Notes: generated by a model not told the origin, from the letters alone. A DNA stretch of 64,000 nt from Poriferisodalis sp965204125 (GCF_965204125.1 NZ_OZ241968.1:3286001-3350000); one strand, 5' to 3'. Numbered from the stretch's first letter, positions 8,822 through 18,278 are shown. Made by a program: numbers and translations.

Positions 8822-9228
8822 GTGGATTTGCGGGCTCCGTTGATCACTTGGCAGCGGTTGGGATCAGTGCATGACGCCGGATCGAGGCCCTGCGCCCGCT
8901 TCAGCAGTGCGGCCAGCTCGTCGCGGGCCGAGCGGAGCTGGGCGATCTGAACGTCAATAGCGTCGACATGCGCTTCGATGAGTGCCGTGGTGTGTGCGCA
9001 CGACCGCTCGCCGACGCTCTTGAGTTCAAGCACCGAGGAGATCTCCGCCAGCGTCAGTCCCGTCGCCTGCGCATCGCGAATGAACCGCAGCCGCTGGACG
9101 GCGTCGCCTGCGTACTCGCGGTACCCACTCGCCGTCCGGTCGGGTTCGTCGAGCAATCCGATCGACTCGTAATACCGAATCGTCTTCGTGCTCACCCCGC
9201 AGCGATCGCCTAGCTCGCCGATCCTCAT
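8818..9228 (-). CDS. MerR-family metal-responsive regulator
   Basis: A 136-residue MerR regulator: helix-turn-helix at MRIGELGDRCGVSTKTIRYY, then a long dimerisation helix and a metal loop with Cys120 and Cys126. The start at 9228 is chosen because the homology begins there and an operator lies just upstream; the open frame runs further back only by chance. The residue aligned with CueR Ser77 is Cys77 (in RSCAH), which is characteristic of sensors of divalent metals such as ZntR and CadR rather than of Cu(I) sensors. The partner ATPase nevertheless looks copper-specific, so the inducing metal is uncertain. Confidence 0.88.
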   Translation of the reverse strand: MRIGELGDRCGVSTKTIRYYESIGLLDEPDRTASGYREYAGDAVQRLRFIRDAQATGLTLAEISSVLELKSVGERSCAHTTALIEAHVDAIDVQIAQLRSARDELAALLKRAQGLDPASCTDPNRCQVINGARKST

Positions 9229-9260
9229 GAGTAGGACGGTACCCGACCTCCCATGCTCAA

Positions 9261-9276
9261 CCTTCCAGCCGGAAGG
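9261..9276. promoter_or_regulatory. Operator upstream of the merR gene
   Basis: Perfect inverted repeat CCTTCC-AGCC-GGAAGG, 32 bases upstream of the MerR start. Its half-sites match the dyad in the copA promoter, so the regulator probably controls both its own gene and copA. Confidence 0.65.
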
Positions 9277-9329
9277 AATCCCACGAGGGACCGGCCAGCA
9301 AGAACCTGTGCGGCCAAGCCCTCCCGGGC

Positions 9330-9752
9330 TCACTCGCGGACGAACTGGGCGACTGTCTCGATGTTCAACTGGCCAGCCAGCCCGGCCGTGCGATGCACCG
9401 CTGCCTCGCGCCATTCCGGTGACGACGACATCGCCAGCAGCGCTCCCCGGTTCGGGTACTTGGCGATGGCGATCTCGTCCCACAATTCCTCGACTTGGCC
9501 GAGCGACAGGAACGTCACGTTCGCTGCAAACTGGATCTCGCCGCCGTAGTCGCGGATGATCCTCGACACTGCCCGGCCGTACAGCTGGTACGCCTCGAAG
9601 CCGGTCAGTTCGGTCTCGCGGCCGTCCTCATACTCGGCCTTGTCCTTGAACTTCAGCAGGTTGACCATGTAGATCGGCCCGTCAGGCCCGGGCTGCATCA
9701 TCTCGTCGATGCGCTCGGGGTTCGTGGGCATCACTTCGTTGACGACCTCCAT
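9330..9752 (-). CDS. DUF1330-family protein
   Basis: A 140-residue member of the DUF1330 alpha-beta barrel family, recognised by GPIYMVNLLKFKDKAEY, the middle segment GFEAYQLYG and the late IAIAKYPNRGALLAM. No catalytic role is established for the family. It is one of three DUF1330 genes here (others at 25450 and 32347). It is 46 bases downstream of a methyltransferase in the same direction. Confidence 0.8.
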   Translation of the reverse strand: MEVVNEVMPTNPERIDEMMQPGPDGPIYMVNLLKFKDKAEYEDGRETELTGFEAYQLYGRAVSRIIRDYGGEIQFAANVTFLSLGQVEELWDEIAIAKYPNRGALLAMSSSPEWREAAVHRTAGLAGQLNIETVAQFVRE

Positions 9753-9798
9753 CGGGTCACGCTCCTGTCGTGGGCAACGGCCCCATCAGTCAACTACG

Positions 9799-10944
9799 TC
9801 AGGCTTGGCCGACGAGCAGGGTGAGCTGGCCGGTCTTCTGCTGCTTGCCTGTCTGCAGCATCCGGCCCGTCGGTACCGACGTGATCTCCACCGCACCGTC
9901 GTCGAAGCCAGCACTGACTGACTCGGCCACCAGATCCATGTCGCGCATCGGGCCCCAGAAGGGCTCGTGGTTGTAGTAGGTGTCCCAGTCGATCATCGCC
10001 TGGGTGACCGGGTCGACGCCGGCATAGCCGGCGAAGTCGGCGTGCACCATGAGCCCGCCCGGGGCCAGCAGGCGGCGGCACTCAGTGAACATCCGGCGCA
10101 GCGCCGCAGGCGACATCTCGTGGATCACTATGTGCGAGACGATCAAGTCGAAGTGCCCGTCGGGGAAGTCGGTGCACTCGGCGTTCTGCTGGGAGAAGTG
10201 CACTGCCCGCCCGAGCGAGGAGGCGCGCGCATGGGCGTACCGCAGCACCGGTGCGCCCAGATCGATGGCATGGACCTCAGCTTCGGGGAACGCATCGACG
10301 TAGGGCAGCGTGGAATTGCCTGAAGTGCAGCCCATGTCGAGGATCCGTCGCGGTGAGAACTCGGGATGGGAGACCGCCAGGAAGTTCTGGCAGACGGACT
10401 GCCCGTAGTCGTCGTTGAGTGCGCCCATCTGGCCCATCGCGTACACGTAGACGCCGCGGTCGAACAGCGCACCGACCGACACGTCGTCGTCCATGTACTC
10501 GCCCCGGTAGCCGCCCGGCATGGCGTGAATGTCGACCTCGGCGTTGTACCAGGGGATCTCCAGATCGGGGTCGAGGCGCAACGAACCGAGCCCCGCATCG
10601 GCCGATCGGGCGCGTTGTGCGAGCTCGCCGGCCTGGCGTGCAATGGCATCGCCGACCGAACTCCACAGCAGGTGCTGGCTGGATCGGCGCACCGAGCTCC
10701 ACAGCCGGTAGTAGGTGTCAGAGCTCAGTGCTTCGCGGACTTCATGTCGGTCCGCCGGCTCGTCGCCGTGCTCGTCGACCCATTGCTGGCGGACCCGGCG
10801 ATCGTAGATCTCACGCACACCGGGGCTGACCCGGGTCGCGATATGTGACTTGAGCGCCTGCACGAAGCCCTCCCGGGCGCTCTCGTCGTGCGTCTCGGTG
10901 GGCAGGAGCGGGTGTGTTTGCTGGCTCATCTGGCTGTCCCCCAT
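9799..10944 (-). CDS. Class I SAM-dependent methyltransferase
   Basis: A 381-residue protein with a methyltransferase domain in its C-terminal half: motif I is LDMGCTSGNSTLPY and the following acidic strand is EVHAIDLGAPVLRY. The N-terminal ~150 residues are helical and not recognised. The substrate is unknown. The gene starts exactly where the stop codon of the small upstream gene ends, so the pair is almost certainly translated together. Confidence 0.8.
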   Translation of the reverse strand: MGDSQMSQQTHPLLPTETHDESAREGFVQALKSHIATRVSPGVREIYDRRVRQQWVDEHGDEPADRHEVREALSSDTYYRLWSSVRRSSQHLLWSSVGDAIARQAGELAQRARSADAGLGSLRLDPDLEIPWYNAEVDIHAMPGGYRGEYMDDDVSVGALFDRGVYVYAMGQMGALNDDYGQSVCQNFLAVSHPEFSPRRILDMGCTSGNSTLPYVDAFPEAEVHAIDLGAPVLRYAHARASSLGRAVHFSQQNAECTDFPDGHFDLIVSHIVIHEMSPAALRRMFTECRRLLAPGGLMVHADFAGYAGVDPVTQAMIDWDTYYNHEPFWGPMRDMDLVAESVSAGFDDGAVEITSVPTGRMLQTGKQQKTGQLTLLVGQA

Positions 10945-11334
10945 CTAGAGCTCTGCGAATGCGCGATCGACAATCTGGAGATACCGGCCCTGTGTGTCGC
11001 CGGCCAGCGCCTCTTCGCGCATTTCCTCGAATACGCGATAGACGCGACCGGCGAAGGCCGCCGCCTCGGCAGCACGGGCTGCGGTCTCGTCGCCGTCAGG
11101 CCGGTACGCCTCGATCGCTGCGGCAGCATCGATGCCGGCCTCGGCAAGCACCGCCTCGAGCGTGGTCTGCCGCTCACGCAACGCCCACACCTCGGCCGCG
11201 AGCGCCGTCACGATCGCCAAGACCGCATCAGTCGCACCATCGTCATCGAAGAACGTCGGCCTCGCGCCGCGCGCCGTGGTCGGAAAGCTGCGCCCCTCAA
11301 CCGGCTGGGCTTGCGGCGCCGTCTGCTCGCCCAT
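10945..11334 (-). CDS. Small hypothetical protein coupled to the methyltransferase
   Basis: A 129-residue Ala/Glu-rich, largely helical protein of no family I recognise. No membrane segment or metal motif is visible. Its stop codon abuts the methyltransferase start without a gap, so it is probably an accessory subunit or was co-inherited with that enzyme. Confidence 0.6.
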   Translation of the reverse strand: MGEQTAPQAQPVEGRSFPTTARGARPTFFDDDGATDAVLAIVTALAAEVWALRERQTTLEAVLAEAGIDAAAAIEAYRPDGDETAARAAEAAAFAGRVYRVFEEMREEALAGDTQGRYLQIVDRAFAEL

Positions 11335-11384
11335 CCCCCTAGCTTCTCAGACTTTCGCTCACTGGTGGTCGGTGAGCCGCTGAG

Positions 11385-11813
11385 CTACCCAGCAGGCGGT
11401 GCCTGGTCCCCGTCGACACGCCTGCCTTGGGCGAACACGTCGAGGATCCAGGTGGTCGCCGGCGAGTAGACGTCAATGAACACGGCCGGTTCGTCGCCGA
11501 GCACCTCGCCGCCGTGAGGCACGCCGCCCGGCGCGTACCAGCCGTCGCCCGGCCCGATCTCACGGGTCTCCTCTCCCACCGTCAGGAGCATGCGGCCCGA
11601 CAGCAGCAGGCTGAACTGCTCGTGGGGATGGCTGTGCATCTCATAGGTCGCACCCGGCTCGTACACCGCCCGGATCAGATGCATGTGTTCGCCGGTCAGG
11701 ATCTGCGCCTCAACCCGATCGGCATCCCAGCGCGTCGTCTGGAGTTCGTCCCAGCGGAAGATGCGCCAGCCCGTGACCTCGGCCCCGTGCTCGTTGAACT
11801 GCGGTTCGCTCAT
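11385..11813 (-). CDS. Cupin-domain protein
   Basis: A 142-residue single-domain cupin. The metal-binding motif MHSHPHEQFSLLLSG gives the usual His, His and Glu, and PGDGWYAPGGVPHGGE gives the last His. Such small cupins act as dioxygenases, isomerases or ligand sensors; the sequence does not tell which. It is divergent from the hydroxylase operon at 11934. Confidence 0.8.
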   Translation of the reverse strand: MSEPQFNEHGAEVTGWRIFRWDELQTTRWDADRVEAQILTGEHMHLIRAVYEPGATYEMHSHPHEQFSLLLSGRMLLTVGEETREIGPGDGWYAPGGVPHGGEVLGDEPAVFIDVYSPATTWILDVFAQGRRVDGDQAPPAG

Positions 11814-11933
11814 GCTGCCCCGTTTTGGGCCGTGAAATGGCGGTCGGCGACCTCATTTCCGAACATACACTGGTGTAGGTAGCAGGCTGACAGGCCTGAC
11901 GGCAGCAGCGTGGGGTTGCTCGGGGGTGATGCG

Positions 11934-12947
11934 ATGCCCTTGACGTCATCGTCGCCTGACGGCGGCCGCGCGATGTGGAACTTCGCGCCGGAGCTGCCGC
12001 TGCGCACGGCACCATTCCTGCACTGGCCTCCCCGACCGGGCGCCATTGCGAAACACCTCGGGCGCACATGGCTGCCGCTGCGGTCCCGCTTCTTCATGCT
12101 CGCAGTGGCGTTCGCCGTCTGGGCGTGGTTCATGCCGTCGCTCGAACGCACGGAGAGCCTCGAATTCGGCTGGATCTTCGGAATCTGGCTTCGCAACCTG
12201 ATCCTGGTGACACTCGTCGCCGGCGGACTGCACGTCTGGTTCTACGTCGTGCGTCGTCAGGGCGACGGCCTGCGCTACGACTCCCGCCCGTTCGGACGCA
12301 ACAAGCGGGTGTTCCTGTTCGGCAATCAGGTGAGGGAGAACGTCTTCCTCACGCTCGTGCCGGCTGTGCTGATCTGGACCGCATTCGAGTCGTTGCTGCT
12401 GTGGGCGTACGCCAATGGGCACGCACGCCTGATCACCTTCGAGAGCAACCCTGTCTGGTTCGTGCTGTTCCTAGTGGTCATCCCGTGGTGGTCGATCCTG
12501 TATTTCTCAGCCCACCACCGGCTGCTGCACACCGGCCCGGCTTACCGTCACATCCACTCGTGGCACCACCGCAACACCAATGTCGGCCCGTGGTCTGGGC
12601 TCTCGATGCACCCCGTCGAGCACCTCGTGCTCTTCTCCGACGTGGGGCTGCTGCTCCTGGTGCCGTCGCACCCGCTGCACCTGTGTTTCATGATGATGCA
12701 CCACGGCCTCGGGGCACCTCTGTCGCACACCGGTTACGACGCACTGCTGCTGGGGCCGCGGACCCGTCGCCAAGCGCGGTTCGAGCTGGGCGATTTCCAC
12801 CACCAGATCCATCACCGGTTCATCGAATGCAACTACGGGGGTTACGAGTCGCCGCTGGACGAGCTGATCGGTGCGTTCCACGACGGAACGCCAGAGGGCG
12901 CTACAGCGCTGTCTCACCGCTCCCGCAAGCGGACCAAGGCCCGCTGA
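11934..12947 (+). CDS. Sterol-desaturase/fatty-acid-hydroxylase family membrane enzyme
   Basis: A 337-residue integral membrane di-iron enzyme. At least four hydrophobic segments alternate with the histidine clusters that bind the iron pair: HHRLLH, HSWHH, HHGLGAPLSH and HHQIHH. Family members hydroxylate or desaturate sterols, fatty acids or carotenoids. The ATG at 11934 is preferred to the GTG at 11910 because GGGGGT stands just before it. It opens a seven-gene operon with two sulfotransferases and PAPS-synthesis genes, so a hydroxyl group made here may be the one later sulfated. That link is inference. Confidence 0.85.
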   Translation: MPLTSSSPDGGRAMWNFAPELPLRTAPFLHWPPRPGAIAKHLGRTWLPLRSRFFMLAVAFAVWAWFMPSLERTESLEFGWIFGIWLRNLILVTLVAGGLHVWFYVVRRQGDGLRYDSRPFGRNKRVFLFGNQVRENVFLTLVPAVLIWTAFESLLLWAYANGHARLITFESNPVWFVLFLVVIPWWSILYFSAHHRLLHTGPAYRHIHSWHHRNTNVGPWSGLSMHPVEHLVLFSDVGLLLLVPSHPLHLCFMMMHHGLGAPLSHTGYDALLLGPRTRRQARFELGDFHHQIHHRFIECNYGGYESPLDELIGAFHDGTPEGATALSHRSRKRTKAR

Positions 12948-12996
12948 ACTCGCAGGCCCGATCAGGTTCGTGCAAGCTGGACGGGGAGGTGGCTCG

Positions 12997-13734
12997 ATGT
13001 TCCTGACACTGTGGGCCACGCCTCGTTCGGTCTCCACGGCCTTCGAGTGGATGATGCGCCAGCGGGGCGATTTCGAGTGCTTCCACGAGCCGTGGAACGA
13101 GCTCTACTACTACGGCGAGGACCGCCGGTCGCAGCGCGACGCCCACGTCGAGGCGCGCCCTGGCCACACCTATGCAGCGCTCTGGAACCGCCTCTCGGAA
13201 CTCTCGCAGTCGCAGAACGTCTTCGTGAAGGACTTCGCCTACTCCGTCGAGCACGACCTCGACGACCGCAAGCTCGCCGCCATGACCCACACGTTTCTCA
13301 TCCGCGACCCGAAGCGGGTCGTGCAGGGTCTTGCCCATCACTGGCCCGACTGCACGTGGGACGAGGTCGGGTTCGAGTCGCTTCACCGCCTGTTCTGCCG
13401 GATCGCTGAGCGCGACGGCGTTCCCCCGCCAGTCATTGACGCCGCCGACCTGACCGGCGATCCCCAGGGCACCACCCGGGACTATTGCGCAGCGGTCGGC
13501 ATCGAGTTCATCCCCGAGGCGCTGTCGTGGGAACCAGGCGAACGCTCAGAGGTGAGCTGGTACGGCGAGGGCACGGGACCGTGGCATGACAACCTGCGGC
13601 ACAGCTCCGGCATCACGACGCCGCGTACCGAGTACCCGCCGCTGGACGACTCGCCACGCCTGGCGGAGATGTACGAGCGCGGCCTGCCGCTGTACCACGC
13701 CATGGCCGCCCACCGGCTCCGGCCCGCGCCGTAG
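12997..13734 (+). CDS. Sulfotransferase-family protein
   Basis: A 245-residue soluble P-loop sulfotransferase. TPRSVSTAFEW near residue 9 is the site binding the 5'-phosphosulfate of PAPS, and FLIRDPKRVV is the strand-plus-helix element binding the 3'-phosphate. The start at 12997 has a clear GGGGAGGT ribosome binding site. It follows the hydroxylase gene by 49 bases. The acceptor is unknown; the context (lipid hydroxylase, PAPS synthesis) suggests sulfation of a lipid-like alcohol. Confidence 0.78.
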   Translation: MFLTLWATPRSVSTAFEWMMRQRGDFECFHEPWNELYYYGEDRRSQRDAHVEARPGHTYAALWNRLSELSQSQNVFVKDFAYSVEHDLDDRKLAAMTHTFLIRDPKRVVQGLAHHWPDCTWDEVGFESLHRLFCRIAERDGVPPPVIDAADLTGDPQGTTRDYCAAVGIEFIPEALSWEPGERSEVSWYGEGTGPWHDNLRHSSGITTPRTEYPPLDDSPRLAEMYERGLPLYHAMAAHRLRPAP

Positions 13735-13773
13735 CAACAGCGCCCGTTGCTTCCGAGCCGTCCTAGTCAGTAG

Positions 13774-14979
13774 ATGTACGCCATGCGAAGGTTCGTCATC
13801 GGTCTGCTGGCTGCGATTCGGGGCATCTCCGGGTGGGTGTGGAAGCTCCGGGGCACGTCACCCGACGACGTGGCCGAGCAACGGATCACCACCGGACAGT
13901 CCTGGGACGAATTCTGCGATTCGCTCAAGGCAGCGGGAGCTGCGCTGCATTTCCCCGGCACGCCGCGGGATGCGTTCAACCAGGCCGAGGGCTACCGGTA
14001 CCTGAGCCGCATCGCCCGAGCGGGGCTGATGGCATTCGTCGAGCACGCCGATCCCAAGGCGCCGGCACTGCACCGCGTGGTCGGCGAGACCACCAAGATG
14101 GGCGCGGACAACCCCGACAACTTCTACCTGACGGCCGTGCTGGACGGGTCGTACGACTACAAGATCTCAGGCCGCCGCAACGACATCGCCTACCTGAGCT
14201 TCGGAACCCAAGCGGGGCACTATGGCCAGGGCGGCGGCCTGCCGCCGACCGGCTACATCGAGTCCGACGACATCGAGATGGATGCCGACGGGTGCTTCGA
14301 ATTGATCCTCAGCAGCACCCCGCATGACACCAATTGGCTGCCGATGACACCCGAGACCGGCGCTCTGGTCGTGCGCCAGACCTTCGGCGACCGGAACGCG
14401 GAGACTCCTGCCGAGCTCACCATCGAGCGCATCAACTGCGCCCCCAGCGAGGCCCGTCCTTCATACGTGACGGCGGCATCTCTGGATCACGGGCTCCGCA
14501 ATGCCGGCTCGCTGGTGATGGGGGCGCCGTTGCTGTTTGCGAAGTGGGCGCGCGACTTCCAGAAGCACACCAACGAACTGCCCCGCTTCGACCCCGACGT
14601 GTCGCTCGCAGCCGGCGGCGACCCCAACATCGCGTACTACCACAGCCACTGGGCGCTCGAGCCCGACGAAGCACTGGTGATCGAAGCCATGCCGCCGGAG
14701 TGCGAACTCTGGAACTTCCAGCTCAACAACTACTGGATGGAATCGCTCGACTACCGGCACTTCACCATCCACACCAACAACCACCTGGCCATCTACGAAG
14801 CCGACGGCTCGGTACGCATCGTGGTGGCCCACGACGATCCCGGCCTGCCGAACTGGATCGACACTGCAGGCCACACGTCGGGAACGATGTGCTTCCGCTG
14901 GGTTCGAGCCGCCGAGCATCCCCAGCCGAACTGCCGGGTGGTCAAGCACGCAAGCTTGCGAGGCCAGCCGGGTGACTGA
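13774..14979 (+). CDS. DUF1214-domain protein
   Basis: A 401-residue protein whose C-terminal ~110 residues match the DUF1214 domain (NYWMESLDYRHFTIHTNN, then a late GTMCFRWVRA). A short hydrophobic stretch near the N-terminus (FVIGLLAAIRGISGWVW) could be a membrane anchor. No catalytic residues can be assigned. It lies 39 bases after the sulfotransferase and 21 bases before the sulfotransferase-SDR fusion, so it belongs to the same operon. Confidence 0.75.
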   Translation: MYAMRRFVIGLLAAIRGISGWVWKLRGTSPDDVAEQRITTGQSWDEFCDSLKAAGAALHFPGTPRDAFNQAEGYRYLSRIARAGLMAFVEHADPKAPALHRVVGETTKMGADNPDNFYLTAVLDGSYDYKISGRRNDIAYLSFGTQAGHYGQGGGLPPTGYIESDDIEMDADGCFELILSSTPHDTNWLPMTPETGALVVRQTFGDRNAETPAELTIERINCAPSEARPSYVTAASLDHGLRNAGSLVMGAPLLFAKWARDFQKHTNELPRFDPDVSLAAGGDPNIAYYHSHWALEPDEALVIEAMPPECELWNFQLNNYWMESLDYRHFTIHTNNHLAIYEADGSVRIVVAHDDPGLPNWIDTAGHTSGTMCFRWVRAAEHPQPNCRVVKHASLRGQPGD

Positions 14980-15000
14980 TTTCTTCCGCATATTGGGGGC

Positions 15001-17358
15001 GTGGTGACCTCCACCGACTACGCGCATCCCTTCCGCCCGGCCCCGGTCAGGCTCCTCAACCGGCTCGGCAGGGCTGGCGCATACGTCGGGCGGTCGGACC
15101 GGCTGGACGCCGAGGCGCTGCGTGACGCTGCACGGCGCAAGACCCGTCTCAGCGACTTCGGCGACGACGGTCACGCCGAAGCGCTCGAGGTGTTGGTCAC
15201 CTCGATCAACACCGAAGCCCGCCTGAGTGCGGCCGGCCGCCTGATCCAGAAATCACGGCTCACCGATGCCCTGGTGCAGCGCTTGCGGATTCAGGATTTG
15301 GTGACGCGGCACCCCGAGATCGAGAACATCGATCTGGGCACGATCATTCTGATCACCGGACTGCAGCGCACCGGCACCACCCTGTTGCAGCGGCTGCTGT
15401 GCTCGCACCCGCAGATCCGGGGCATCACCGGCGCCGAAGCCCTCGTTCCGGTGGCGACGGGCGAGACCGCAGAACGCTCCGAGCGGTCCCGCAGGTGGCG
15501 TGCGATGCTCGCCCAGCGAACCGTCTCGTATCTGGCGCCCGATTTCCAGGCGATCCACCCGGTGGGGCACGACCAAGCCGAAGAGGACGTCCTGCTGCTC
15601 GACCTGAACTTCATGAGCCAGACAGCCGAGGCCACCATGACGGTGCCGGGCTATTCCCGCTGGCTGGAATGTCAGGACCACACCCAGAACTACGAGTTCT
15701 TCCGCCGGGTGCTGCAGGTGCTTGCGTGGCAGCGGCCCACCGGTGCCTGGGTGCTCAAGACTCCCCACCACCTGGAGCACCTCGACGCGTTCTGCACGGT
15801 GTTCGGGAGCGCCACGGTGGTCCAGGCCCACCGCGACCCCCGTGTCACGTTGGCCTCGTTTTGCAGCATGGTCGCCCACGGCCACGGCATCTTCAGCGAT
15901 TCGGTCAATGCTGCGGAGATCGGCCGGCACTGGTGCCGCAAGACGCAGCGGATGGTGCAGCGGGCCATGCAGGTTCGCGCCGGGTCACCGGCCCGCCAGT
16001 TCGTCGACGTGTCGTACTACGACCTGATCGCCGACCCGATCAACGAAGTTCGACGGATCTGCGAGGCGGCCGGTGTCGGATTCGACTCGGTGGCCGAGCG
16101 CGATGCCGAGCAGTTCATGGCAGCGAATCGGCAGAACCGGTTCGGCACCCACGACTACCGGCTCGAAGACTTCGGGCTGACCGAACAAGGCATCGACGAG
16201 ACGTTCGCTGCGTACCGCGAGGCATACGCGATCCCGTTCGAAGACGACCGGCACCAGTCGGCGAGCGTCTATGCCCCGCCCTCACCGTCGGCGGAGGGCG
16301 AGGAGCCTGCAGCCGAGGGACAGCCGGAACGCGGGATCGGCGACCGCGGCTTCGTCGGTGCCTTGGCCACAGCTGTCCGCGACCTTCGCAATCCGGCAGC
16401 GCCCGACATCGAACCGGTCCCCGACGACGTGAGGATTGACGGCGAGACCTGCCTGGTGACCGGCGCCAACAGCGGGCTCGGCAGGTCAGCCGCCATCGAG
16501 CTCGCACGGCGTGGCGGCCGCATGATCCTGGCTTGCCGCCCCGGCCACGACGGCGTCGTCGAGGAGATCAAGCGCGAGTCCGGTTCGGTGTCGGTGGAGC
16601 TGATCGACGTTGATCTTGCCGATCTCCGGTCGGTGCACCGTTGCTGCGATGAGCTGCGTGATCGTGGGGTCCGCATCGACATCGCGCTAATGAATGCCGG
16701 CCTGATGACGCCGGCAGCAAGGCGCTCTGCGCAGGGCTATGACGAGATGTTCGCAGTCCATTTCCTGGCAAACCGGGTGATGATCGACCGCTGGCTGTCC
16801 GATGGCGTCGTCGTTCCGGCAATTCCGGGCGGTGACCCGCCACGGATCGTGTTCGTCTCTTCGGAAGCTCACCGATCCAGTGCGGCCATCGATTTCGATC
16901 GGCTCGGCGAGTTCGCCCCCTACGGCATGAAGGACAGCATGCGGCACTACGGCTTGAGCAAGCTCGCGCTGTGCACCTACGCCACGGAGTTGTCGCGCCG
17001 ACTGAATCGCCCCGGCGAAGGCGGCGATGGCGTTGGCGATCCCGAGCACCATGAAGGCGAGGTGGCAGTGCATGCGCTGTGCCCAGGAGGCGTCGCCACC
17101 AACATCACCCGCGGCGCGCCTGCGCCGCTCCGATCGGTCGTCGACCCGCTGCTTCGGCTGTTCTTCCGGTCGCCAGATGACGCCGTCGAGCCCATCGTCT
17201 GGCTGTGCTGCGCGCCCGAGGCCGGCAGCTCAACCGGGCTCTACCTGCACCTGATGCACCGCAAGCAGGTGTCCGAGAGCGCCGCGGACACCGCGAACGG
17301 GGCCAAGCTGTGGGAAGCCAGCCAGGCCATGGTGGAGCAATCGAGAGGTTCGCAATGA
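15001..17358 (+). CDS. Sulfotransferase-SDR fusion protein
   Basis: A 785-residue two-domain protein. Residues ~1-400 are a Stf3-like sulfotransferase with the PAPS P-loop TGLQRTGTTLLQRLL (120-134), a KTPHHLEHL segment and AHRDPRVTLASF for the 3'-phosphate. A ~75-residue Pro/Glu-rich linker follows. Residues ~480-780 are a short-chain dehydrogenase with TGANSGLG, MNAG in place of NNAG, and YGLSK. The GTG start is preceded by GGGGG. The stop codon overlaps the cysD start as ATGA, so it is translationally coupled to the enzymes that make its presumed co-substrate. A ketone/alcohol interconversion plus sulfation on one substrate is plausible. I do not know of this fusion from a characterised enzyme. 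Confidence 0.85.
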   Translation: MVTSTDYAHPFRPAPVRLLNRLGRAGAYVGRSDRLDAEALRDAARRKTRLSDFGDDGHAEALEVLVTSINTEARLSAAGRLIQKSRLTDALVQRLRIQDLVTRHPEIENIDLGTIILITGLQRTGTTLLQRLLCSHPQIRGITGAEALVPVATGETAERSERSRRWRAMLAQRTVSYLAPDFQAIHPVGHDQAEEDVLLLDLNFMSQTAEATMTVPGYSRWLECQDHTQNYEFFRRVLQVLAWQRPTGAWVLKTPHHLEHLDAFCTVFGSATVVQAHRDPRVTLASFCSMVAHGHGIFSDSVNAAEIGRHWCRKTQRMVQRAMQVRAGSPARQFVDVSYYDLIADPINEVRRICEAAGVGFDSVAERDAEQFMAANRQNRFGTHDYRLEDFGLTEQGIDETFAAYREAYAIPFEDDRHQSASVYAPPSPSAEGEEPAAEGQPERGIGDRGFVGALATAVRDLRNPAAPDIEPVPDDVRIDGETCLVTGANSGLGRSAAIELARRGGRMILACRPGHDGVVEEIKRESGSVSVELIDVDLADLRSVHRCCDELRDRGVRIDIALMNAGLMTPAARRSAQGYDEMFAVHFLANRVMIDRWLSDGVVVPAIPGGDPPRIVFVSSEAHRSSAAIDFDRLGEFAPYGMKDSMRHYGLSKLALCTYATELSRRLNRPGEGGDGVGDPEHHEGEVAVHALCPGGVATNITRGAPAPLRSVVDPLLRLFFRSPDDAVEPIVWLCCAPEAGSSTGLYLHLMHRKQVSESAADTANGAKLWEASQAMVEQSRGSQ

Positions 17359-18278
17359 GCGCGACGCTGCCCGCCGAGCTGCGGCTGACCCACCTGCAGC
17401 AGCTCGAAGCCGAGGCGATCGGCATCATGCGCGAGGTGGTCGCCCAGTGCGAGCGGCCGGTCATGCTGTACTCGATCGGCAAGGACTCCTCGGTGCTGCT
17501 GCACCTGGCCCGCAAGGCGTTCTATCCCGGCAAGATCCCGTTCCCGCTGCTGCACGTAGACACGACGTGGAAGTTCCGCGAGATGATCTCGTTCCGCCAG
17601 CGCATGGCCGACGAGATCGGCTTCGAGCTGATCGTGCACACCAACGCTGAGGGGGTCGCGCAGGGCATCAACCCGTTCGATCACGGGTCGAAGAACTACA
17701 CCGACATCATGAAGACCCAGGCGCTGCGCCAAGCGCTCGACGCCGGCCGGTTCGATGCGGCATTCGGCGGTGCCCGGCGCGACGAGGAGAAGTCACGGGC
17801 CAAGGAGCGGGTGTTCAGCTTCCGCGATGCCCATCACCGCTGGGATCCCAAGAATCAGCGGCCCGAGCTGTGGAATCTCTACAACGGCCGGGTCAACCAG
17901 GGCGAGTCGATCCGGGTGTTCCCGATGAGCAACTGGACCGAGCTCGACGTGTGGCAGTACATCCACGTCGAGCAGATCCCGATCGTGCCGCTGTACTTTG
18001 CGGCCGAACGACCGGTGGTGGAACGCGACGGCGTGCTGATCATGGTGGACGACGACCGGTTCGTGTTCGACGAGGGCGAGGTGGCTGAGCAGCGGCTGGT
18101 GCGGTTCCGCACGCTGGGCTGCTACCCGCTGTCTGGTGCCATCGAGTCCTCGGCCACCACGCTTCCGGAGATCATCGGCGAGATGCTGGTGGCCACCCGC
18201 TCCGAGCGGGAAGGCCGCGTCATCGACTTCGACCAGTCGGGCTCCATGGAGCAGAAGAAGCGCGAGGGGTACTTCTGA
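17355..18278 (+). CDS. cysD: Sulfate adenylyltransferase small subunit CysD
   Basis: A 307-residue ATP sulfurylase catalytic subunit, making APS from sulfate and ATP together with CysN. The PP-loop is SIGKDSSVLLHLARKAF, followed by the family segments FGGARRDEEKSRAKERVFSFR, shown here only by its position (about residues 137-157), and LGCYPLSGA. The start at 17355 overlaps the preceding stop (ATGA), and the end overlaps cysNC (TGATG). In this operon APS is committed to PAPS and sulfotransferases; no PAPS reductase is nearby. Confidence 0.95.
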   Translation: MSATLPAELRLTHLQQLEAEAIGIMREVVAQCERPVMLYSIGKDSSVLLHLARKAFYPGKIPFPLLHVDTTWKFREMISFRQRMADEIGFELIVHTNAEGVAQGINPFDHGSKNYTDIMKTQALRQALDAGRFDAAFGGARRDEEKSRAKERVFSFRDAHHRWDPKNQRPELWNLYNGRVNQGESIRVFPMSNWTELDVWQYIHVEQIPIVPLYFAAERPVVERDGVLIMVDDDRFVFDEGEVAEQRLVRFRTLGCYPLSGAIESSATTLPEIIGEMLVATRSEREGRVIDFDQSGSMEQKKREGYF

